Shown here: piece by piece, positions 58,445 through 64,000 of the stretch
Layout: each line of letters starts with the position of its first letter
How positions within the stretch are numbered: position 1 is the stretch's first letter
Assembly (NCBI GenBank): GCA_942490895.1
Contig: CALNZC010000046.1
Location: 36,536-100,535, forward strand
DNA: 64,000 nucleotides
Direction: 5' to 3'
DNA from: JAGNXB01 sp942490895
GTDB taxonomy: Bacteria > Bacteroidota > Bacteroidia > Chitinophagales > Saprospiraceae
Program-made: the position numbers and the translations under genes
Notes under the pieces: model-generated
Databases searched by the model: none
What the model was told of the DNA's origin: nothing
Seen by the model: only the letters and a program-made list of their open reading frames with translations

Positions 58445-61400
58445 TGTACGGATGGTTTAGCATACGGGGCAAACATGCGGGTCAGTTCAGTTTCGAACTC
58501 CGTATCCTTGGCCTGTTGAGCAATATTGAGGAGATCGTCTTTGGTGCGATCTGTCATGGCAAACTCCTGAGAGAAACCGCCTTCCATATCATCCATATCC
58601 AGAGAGTAATAAAACTTCAACCAATCCAGAGTCTCCCTGGCCAGGATCTCCAGATGAGGCTTGGCCTCAGCATATGCATCTGCCTGAATATAAACCATGA
58701 CCAAAGGCAGGATATTGTAATCATAATGGAAGTTCATGTGGGGGAAGGCCTTGAAATAGGTGTTCATCAACTCCACCGCTTTTTCATTCTTTCCTTGCTT
58801 GACAAACTCCCGAGCCGCCCTGAGGATCACATATCGCTGTGATTGAATACTGGGCTGGTAACTCTGGTCCACAAAGAGATGCTCTTTGTCAAAATTTCCC
58901 CATTTCCATTTAGTGGTAACATTCTCATAAAGCTTGTCGGCATCCACCCGGCCACTACCGATAATACCGAAACTTGGTTCTCCCTGGCTCTGGATCGGCG
59001 TGATCCGCAAGGCCAGCCCTTCGAGAGACATATACGGCTGCAGTCCCAGTAATTTGTCCTGCTGGCAAGTCACCGCAAAATAGATCGGCCGTTCATTGAT
59101 ATTGGAGGCGACGATATCCATCACTGCCAGCTCATCCTTGATAATGCTGTTGCCTTCGAGTTTGAAAGGCAATTTGGTCAACAAATTACCGGTATCCGAA
59201 ACTCCCAGGGCACCGTTGGCTACCATCAGGCTGGGATTGAGACTGATGTATAAATTTCGGGCTGGAACATAAGAGTCCAGATTTCGTCCTCCTCCAATAG
59301 GGAAGGGGTGATCTTCAGCAATGAACTTCAGTGCATCCAATGCGTCCATCTCCCGACTATCTGCCTGTTGCGGGATGGGCAGCTGGATACGTTTCATACC
59401 ACGCAAGGCCTCATTCGGAACGGTCATTTTGATCGGAGGAGAATCATTGATCTTCCTTCTCAGATTACTGATATACCAATCGACTGCGATGAGGCTGAGG
59501 TTGATCACCCGAACATCGCGCCGGATATTTTCTACCTCCTGGGCGTACCACAGTGGATAAGTATCATTATCACCATAGGTGAAGATGATGGAATTGGGTT
59601 CGCAGGAATTCAGGAAGTTACTCGCATAATCTCTGGATGCTTTGTGGTCACGGCGACCCAGGTCATCAAAGTTCTGGAAACCCATGAGGATAGGTGCCAC
59701 CATGACCAGAGCTGCAGCGATGGCAGCAGCGGGCATTTTGGGTATGTTCACCTTATCCCGGAAGATCTTGAAGAGAGCTAATACGCCCATTCCGATCCAG
59801 ATCGTATACGTAAAGATTGAACCGGCCAGAACGTAGTCTCGTTCTCGCGGTTCTCGAGGGGGTTGGTTCGAATAGAGAATGATCCCCAGACCCGTCATAA
59901 GAAACAGAATGAGGATAGCATTGAATTCATGCCTCGATTTGCGGGCATGGAAGAACAAGCCCAACAGGCCAAAGATGAGGGGGAGAAAGAAGTAGGTATT
60001 GCGGGCCAGGTCATTCTTGACCACCTCCGGCAATTGAGACTGATTGTGCAGTCGGGCTTCATCGATAAACGAAATCCCACTCAGCCAGTTACCACTGCGG
60101 GTATCCCAGGAATAAACGCCTTGTTCACCATTCTGACGACCGACGAAGTTCCAGAAGAAATAACGCCAATACATCCAGTTGATCTGGTAGTTGACAAAGA
60201 ACTTGAGGTTGTCCGCCATATTTGGCGTTCCTTTTTTACCACCCAGCCATTGCCTGTAGAGGTCTGGACGTGGGGCGTTGTAATCACCGATCCTCGGGAA
60301 AATCAGTTTATCAGCATCTCGGAATTTGTAGCTTACTTTTTGGTCGACCACTTCATAATGGTCATCGACACGGCCATAGCGATCTTCTGTCTCGGATCCG
60401 ACCACTTTGGCATCAAAGTGAGGTCCCCGGACCAGGGCGCGTTCACCATATTGTTCGCGGTTGAGATAAGGCACCAGACGCATAGCATCGTTCGGGGCAT
60501 TCATATTGACCGGTGGATTGGCATTGGCGCGGATCACCACCATCCCCAGGATGGAATATCCGATGAGGATCATAGAAGCAGCCACAAAGATGTTCTGAAT
60601 CAGCTGATCCTTTTTGCGGTGTGCCCATCTCAACCCCAGGAACATTCCTCCGCCTAACAATAAGAACAAGGGGATCAGACCTGTGTGGAAAGGAAGGCCA
60701 AAGCTGTTGACCATCACCAAATCGAAAAAGGCCCACAGGGATGGAATGCCCGGAATGACAAACGCCAGCATAAAGCCGATAAAGAGGAGACCGGCACCTG
60801 CAGCGATGATCGCTCCACGCAAATTTGGAGTGGCGACTTTTTTATAGTAGTACAAAACCCCTAAAGCCGGGAATGTCAGCAAGCTGAGCAGGTGTACCCC
60901 TACCGACAGTGAGGCTGCAAAAATGCAGAAGATCAGCCAGCGATCACTCTCCTTATTGTCGGGCAGATTATACCATTTAACACCAGCCCAAAACACCAGG
61001 GTAGTGAAGAAGGTAGACATCGCATAAACTTCCCCTTCAACGGCAGAAAACCAGATCGAGGTAGCAAAAGCAGTGGATAGACCTGCAGCGATACCGGCAC
61101 CGGCAAGAGCCAATTCTGTTGCCTGATCCGGTTCTGTATCCCGGCCAACCAATGCAATACGACCGAGGATCATGGTGATCCAGCAGACAAACATTGCCGC
61201 AAAGGCGGTACAAAGACCCGACATCATATTCACCGCAAAGGCGATGTCTTCCGGATTATCTGAAAGTGTCTCTGCTACCAGGGTGAACATCCGTCCCACC
61301 AAGAGGAAAATCGGGGCCCCCGGGGGGTGGACCACTTGAAGTTTGTAAGCACCCAGGATAAACTCACCGCAGTCCCAAAGACTACCGGTACGCTCAACTG

Positions 61401-61473
61401 AGTAAAAATAGACGATTGCCGCAATAGCAAATACGAGCCAACCGGACAGGTTATTCCAACGCTTAAAGGTCAT
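58441..61473 (-). CDS. DUF2723 (GT117-like) multi-spanning membrane protein
   Basis: Residues ~10-590 contain about twelve membrane segments; the first loop, YFYSVERTGSLWDCGEFILG followed by HPPGAPIFLLVGR, carries the Asp/Glu/His pattern typical of PMT-like glycosyltransferases and of DUF2723. The last ~400 residues are a soluble C-terminal domain with TPR-like helices near the end (REFVKQGKNEKAVELMNTYF). The family is common in Bacteroidota and is proposed to transfer sugars from lipid carriers; the acceptor is unknown. It heads an operon with rpiB and an M28 peptidase. A 1010-residue length is normal. Confidence 0.9.
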   Translation of the reverse strand: MTFKRWNNLSGWLVFAIAAIVYFYSVERTGSLWDCGEFILGAYKLQVVHPPGAPIFLLVGRMFTLVAETLSDNPEDIAFAVNMMSGLCTAFAAMFVCWITMILGRIALVGRDTEPDQATELALAGAGIAAGLSTAFATSIWFSAVEGEVYAMSTFFTTLVFWAGVKWYNLPDNKESDRWLIFCIFAASLSVGVHLLSLLTFPALGVLYYYKKVATPNLRGAIIAAGAGLLFIGFMLAFVIPGIPSLWAFFDLVMVNSFGLPFHTGLIPLFLLLGGGMFLGLRWAHRKKDQLIQNIFVAASMILIGYSILGMVVIRANANPPVNMNAPNDAMRLVPYLNREQYGERALVRGPHFDAKVVGSETEDRYGRVDDHYEVVDQKVSYKFRDADKLIFPRIGDYNAPRPDLYRQWLGGKKGTPNMADNLKFFVNYQINWMYWRYFFWNFVGRQNGEQGVYSWDTRSGNWLSGISFIDEARLHNQSQLPEVVKNDLARNTYFFLPLIFGLLGLFFHARKSRHEFNAILILFLMTGLGIILYSNQPPREPRERDYVLAGSIFTYTIWIGMGVLALFKIFRDKVNIPKMPAAAIAAALVMVAPILMGFQNFDDLGRRDHKASRDYASNFLNSCEPNSIIFTYGDNDTYPLWYAQEVENIRRDVRVINLSLIAVDWYISNLRRKINDSPPIKMTVPNEALRGMKRIQLPIPQQADSREMDALDALKFIAEDHPFPIGGGRNLDSYVPARNLYISLNPSLMVANGALGVSDTGNLLTKLPFKLEGNSIIKDELAVMDIVASNINERPIYFAVTCQQDKLLGLQPYMSLEGLALRITPIQSQGEPSFGIIGSGRVDADKLYENVTTKWKWGNFDKEHLFVDQSYQPSIQSQRYVILRAAREFVKQGKNEKAVELMNTYFKAFPHMNFHYDYNILPLVMVYIQADAYAEAKPHLEILARETLDWLKFYYSLDMDDMEGGFSQEFAMTDRTKDDLLNIAQQAKDTEFETELTRMFAPYAKPSVQ

Positions 61474-61566
61474 CTTCGAGGGGAAATTTGTGATTTCACA
61501 AGGGCAGTAAAAGTACGTAAATATCCTATGAGGGATGCTTTCACGCGTGCAGTCTTAGGTAATTGA

Positions 61567-61574
61567 TACTTTTG
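61567..61574 (+). promoter_or_regulatory. -7 box TACTTTTG upstream of the small ORF/rluA pair
   Basis: TAnnTTTG match 16 nt before the ATG at 61591, the same 8-mer that precedes prfA and the BCKDH gene. Confidence 0.55.
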
Positions 61575-61590
61575 GACAAACGCAGGAAGC

Positions 61591-61737
61591 ATGTTCAAAT
61601 TATTGTTGATGGTTTTGGTTGGCTATTTTGCCTATCGGTTGTTCTTCATGCCCAAGCCACCACTCCCGCCAAATGACAACCAAAATATTACGGATCAACA
61701 CAAGGCCGAATACACAGATTATGAAGAAGTCGAGTGA
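61591..61737 (+). CDS. Small DUF4834-like membrane protein
   Basis: The 48-residue frame has an N-terminal membrane helix (LLLMVLVGYFAYRLFF) and ends in EYTDYEEVE, the acidic tyrosine motif that closes DUF4834 proteins of Bacteroidota. It has a promoter box upstream, and it overlaps the rluA-like gene by 17 bp, so the two are co-transcribed. It is shorter than usual for the family because the middle part is reduced to a proline-rich linker. The function of the family is unknown. Confidence 0.65.
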   Translation: MFKLLLMVLVGYFAYRLFFMPKPPLPPNDNQNITDQHKAEYTDYEEVE

Positions 61738-62428
61738 GGAAGAAGTAGTCGAAAAGAGACCCAGTGAGTATGTCTTGTACAAATGCAATGCCTTCTGGGT
61801 CTGTATAAAACCCGCGGGAATGCCCATTGTTCCTGACAAAACGGGTGATCCGTCACTGATGGACCTGATGTCCAAATATGCCCATCACAAATTTTTTGCT
61901 GTTCATCGACTGGACCGGCCTGTCAGCGGTTTGGTGATCCTCGCTTGTAGTAAACCAGTTGCTGCTACCTTCTCCAAAATGTTCAAAGCAGGCAAGGTAA
62001 ACAAGACCTATCTGGCCGTGACAGCTGACAAACCAGAACCGCTTGAAGGACTTCTGGAAGACTCGCTGGTCACAGCTGAAAAGGTCCATAAAGCCTTTAT
62101 TGCTGAAAAAGATGACGAAAAAGGCTTGAAAGCTTCTTTGAGCTACGCCTATTTGGGTAGTAGTGAACGATATCATTTATTGCAGGTCGAAACCCACAGT
62201 GGTCGGTTTCACCAAATCCGGGCTCAACTGGCCGGTGCAGGATGGCCCATCAAGGGGGATGTCAAATATGGCTCACGCAGAGGTAATCGGGATCGAAGCA
62301 TCCACCTGCACGCATGGAAACTGTCCTTTCCACATCCAGTGAGTGGGGAGATTTGTCAATATAGTACGCCGATTACGGATCAGGATCCAGTCTGGTCTGC
62401 TTTGGCAGCCTTTGTTCCCGCCGTTTGA
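61721..62428 (+). CDS. RluA-family pseudouridine synthase
   Basis: The catalytic motif HRLDRPVSGLVILA contains the active-site Asp; KVNKTYLAVTAD and HSGRFHQIRAQLAGAGWPIK are the other RluA-type motifs. No S4 domain is present. It modifies uridine in rRNA or tRNA. The ATG at 61721 is preferred; the longer frame overlaps the DUF4834-like gene completely. The 3' end overlaps the convergent MFS gene by 49 bp. Confidence 0.92.
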   Translation: MKKSSEEEVVEKRPSEYVLYKCNAFWVCIKPAGMPIVPDKTGDPSLMDLMSKYAHHKFFAVHRLDRPVSGLVILACSKPVAATFSKMFKAGKVNKTYLAVTADKPEPLEGLLEDSLVTAEKVHKAFIAEKDDEKGLKASLSYAYLGSSERYHLLQVETHSGRFHQIRAQLAGAGWPIKGDVKYGSRRGNRDRSIHLHAWKLSFPHPVSGEICQYSTPITDQDPVWSALAAFVPAV

Positions 62429-63654
62429 AAACCGCCAGGGCCACCCATCCGACCAGCCAGGTAAGTTCCAACAGCAGCAACAAGAGCCATACATCCAATC
62501 AAGATCCAAAGGTTCTTGAATCCGTATCGGTCAGCTACCTGTAGTCCGATTAACGGAGCCAAAATTGTAGTGATAGCGAAACCCATAGTATAATAGGCCA
62601 TATACCGACCTCTGGTCTTGCCCGTGGCTCGTCCCATCGCGTAACTGTTTGCAAAGGGAAAATTCAACATTTCCCCGATGGTGAGCAGAAACATACAGAT
62701 TACAGCCACTCCGGCCCAGGTCGGATGAAGGTTGAGGCTGAAAAAAGAAATAGCGATCACCACTGCTCCGATACACATCAGCCAAACCTTATGAAAACGG
62801 CCTTCCAGGATATAAACCAGAGTCACTTCAGAAAGTCCGATGACCAGTCCATTCAAGGCGATCAGCAGTCCGATCTCATCTTCACTCATGCCTAACTGGG
62901 TTTTGCAGTATACAGGGAGGGTGTGGATGAACTGCATAAAGCAAATGGCCACCAGGATCATCATGCTCAGGAAAAACAGAAAAGGGAAATCCTTATGCGG
63001 AGGAGTATGCAACGCATCAGGTGGATCCTCCATGGCCGGGTTATTATTGGCTTTTCGAGGAGGCAGGAAGACGCGCATGACCAGAGCTGCAAGGATACAG
63101 GTCAGGCCATCTACGAGAAACAATAATGAATAACCCATACTGGCCGCCACAAATCCGCCAATGGCTGGGCCAACTGACCAACCCAGATTGATGGCCATCC
63201 GAACTAATGCCAATGAGCGGGTGATGTTTTCCGGCTTGCTGTACGCACCCACAGCAACGAAATTGGCCGGACGAAAGGCATCCGAAATTGAACTGAGGAC
63301 AAAAACACCGATACAAAGAGCCCATAATGACTGCAGGCCCATCAGCCCGATGAACACAAATCCGCTTAGAAAGAGTGCCCAGAACTGCACCTTGTAAAAG
63401 CCGATCGCATCGGTCAGCTTTCCGCCAATCCAGGCACCCAGCAAGGACCCCGCGCCAAAGGAGACCATCACCCATCCAGCTTGTTCCAATGTAAATTGGC
63501 GGTCGACGGTCAGGTAAACGGTCATAAAAGGGATGACCATGGTGCCACTCCGGTTGATGAAGGTCACCAACGCAAGTAGCCAGACATTCGCCGACAGTCC
63601 GCGAAAGGCATTGTAAAAGACCCGAAGGGGCGTACGCTGGAGGAGACCAAACAT
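62380..63654 (-). CDS. MFS transporter
   Basis: Twelve membrane segments are visible, with the MFS loop 2-3 motif GGKLTDAIGFYKVQF and the TM1 start VWLLALVTFINRSGTMVIPF. The likely role is export of a drug or small metabolite; the substrate is not predictable. The ATG at 63654 lies 6 nt after a TACCTTTG box; the 41-residue upstream frame is repeat-derived. Its last 16 codons overlap the rluA-like gene on the other strand. Confidence 0.9.
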   Translation of the reverse strand: MFGLLQRTPLRVFYNAFRGLSANVWLLALVTFINRSGTMVIPFMTVYLTVDRQFTLEQAGWVMVSFGAGSLLGAWIGGKLTDAIGFYKVQFWALFLSGFVFIGLMGLQSLWALCIGVFVLSSISDAFRPANFVAVGAYSKPENITRSLALVRMAINLGWSVGPAIGGFVAASMGYSLLFLVDGLTCILAALVMRVFLPPRKANNNPAMEDPPDALHTPPHKDFPFLFFLSMMILVAICFMQFIHTLPVYCKTQLGMSEDEIGLLIALNGLVIGLSEVTLVYILEGRFHKVWLMCIGAVVIAISFFSLNLHPTWAGVAVICMFLLTIGEMLNFPFANSYAMGRATGKTRGRYMAYYTMGFAITTILAPLIGLQVADRYGFKNLWILIGCMALVAAVGTYLAGRMGGPGGFQTAGTKAAKADQTGS

Positions 63655-64000
63655 GGGCGGCAAAGGTAGACGTTTGGGAATGATGTGGAGATTTCTTTCT
63701 GGTTTCTGGTTTCTGGTTTCTGGTTTTTTGCAGGCCTGGCAGTAGATGCTGAACGACTGGCTGTCCGGACGTACCACATTTCGAGGGATGCTTGCCCGCC
63801 GGGATGGGAGGGATCAGGAATGAGGAATCAGGAATGAAGGCTGAATCAGGTGTTGGGTGTTGGGCGTTGGGTATTGGCCAAATTGTACTGGACCCTATTG
63901 GGGTCCAACTTCAATAGTCCCGAGCTTCAGTTCCTGGTTCCAAGTTTGTCAATAAAGGAATGTTAGATTGAGTGTTCAACGATCAAGGCGAGGCCATACG
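63655..64000. other. Intergenic end of window with promoter box and simple repeats
   Basis: The -7 box TACCTTTG of the MFS gene lies on the minus strand at 63661-63668. Short repeats follow: TTTCTGGTTTCTGG near 63700, GGAATGAGGAATCAGGAATG near 63820, TTGGGTGTTGGGCGTTGGG near 63850, and a GGACCCTATTGGGGTCC hairpin at about 63891. No gene is visible. Confidence 0.5.
63661..63668 (-). promoter_or_regulatory. -7 box TACCTTTG, 6 nt from the MFS start
   Basis: TACCTTTG-CCGCCC-ATG on the minus strand fits TAnnTTTG at near-leaderless spacing and supports the ATG at 63654. Confidence 0.5.

Overview
The window looks like chromosomal DNA from a member of the Bacteroidota, most likely the Saprospiria (Saprospiraceae/Lewinella-like). 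Support comes from type IX secretion C-terminal domains of types A and B, several Bacteroidota-specific families (DUF4271, DUF5606, DUF2723, a DUF4834-like small protein), a fused E1 alpha/beta branched-chain oxoacid dehydrogenase, frequent TAnnTTTG promoter boxes just ahead of start codons, and little sign of Shine-Dalgarno sites. The genus assignment is inference; no rRNA is present.

Layout. 1-4.1 kb: the end of a type B secreted protein, a short-chain-fatty-acid-type XRE regulator, a REP-associated transposase (RAYT) and a tandem array of nested palindromes. 4.1-12 kb, minus strand: DUF4271, hemD, a NUDIX CoA pyrophosphatase, icmF, lptC and a lipid acyltransferase. 12.1-14.1 kb: a two-component system. 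14.4-22.3 kb: a DadA-like oxidase, a four-repeat secreted protein, repeat-rich spacers, a GNAT enzyme, a MuiA-like protein and a SUKH-like protein. 22.6-27.9 kb: a pseudouridine synthase with a histone-H1-like tail, and uvrA. 28-31 kb: two type IX-exported proteins, one a metalloprotease whose 5' end carries an out-of-frame nine-C tract. 31.2-39.2 kb: small conserved proteins, a DMT transporter, a TPR protein, a sigma factor with its partner, prfA, fused BCKDH E1 and DUF5606. 39.2-45.5 kb: a four-gene RND efflux operon. 45.7-51 kb: a MerR/CarH-like regulator and two amidohydrolase-fold proteins. 51.4-56 kb: lipoproteins, tRNA-Arg(CCG), an HtrA protease and an HD-domain protein. 56.4-63.7 kb: an M28 peptidase/rpiB/DUF2723 operon, a DUF4834-like small ORF overlapping rluA, and an MFS transporter.

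Most of the window is housekeeping. Two metabolic threads connect: the BCKDH E1 (valine to isobutyryl-CoA) and IcmF (isobutyryl-CoA to n-butyryl-CoA), with a ScfR-type regulator nearby. The most unusual material is non-coding: a RAYT beside a nested four-hairpin repeat array, a second repeat family with different sequence but the same nested plan, and several genes whose -7 box lies only 4-6 nt from the start codon, which predicts leaderless transcripts. All calls are from reading the sequence and translations; no database search was possible.
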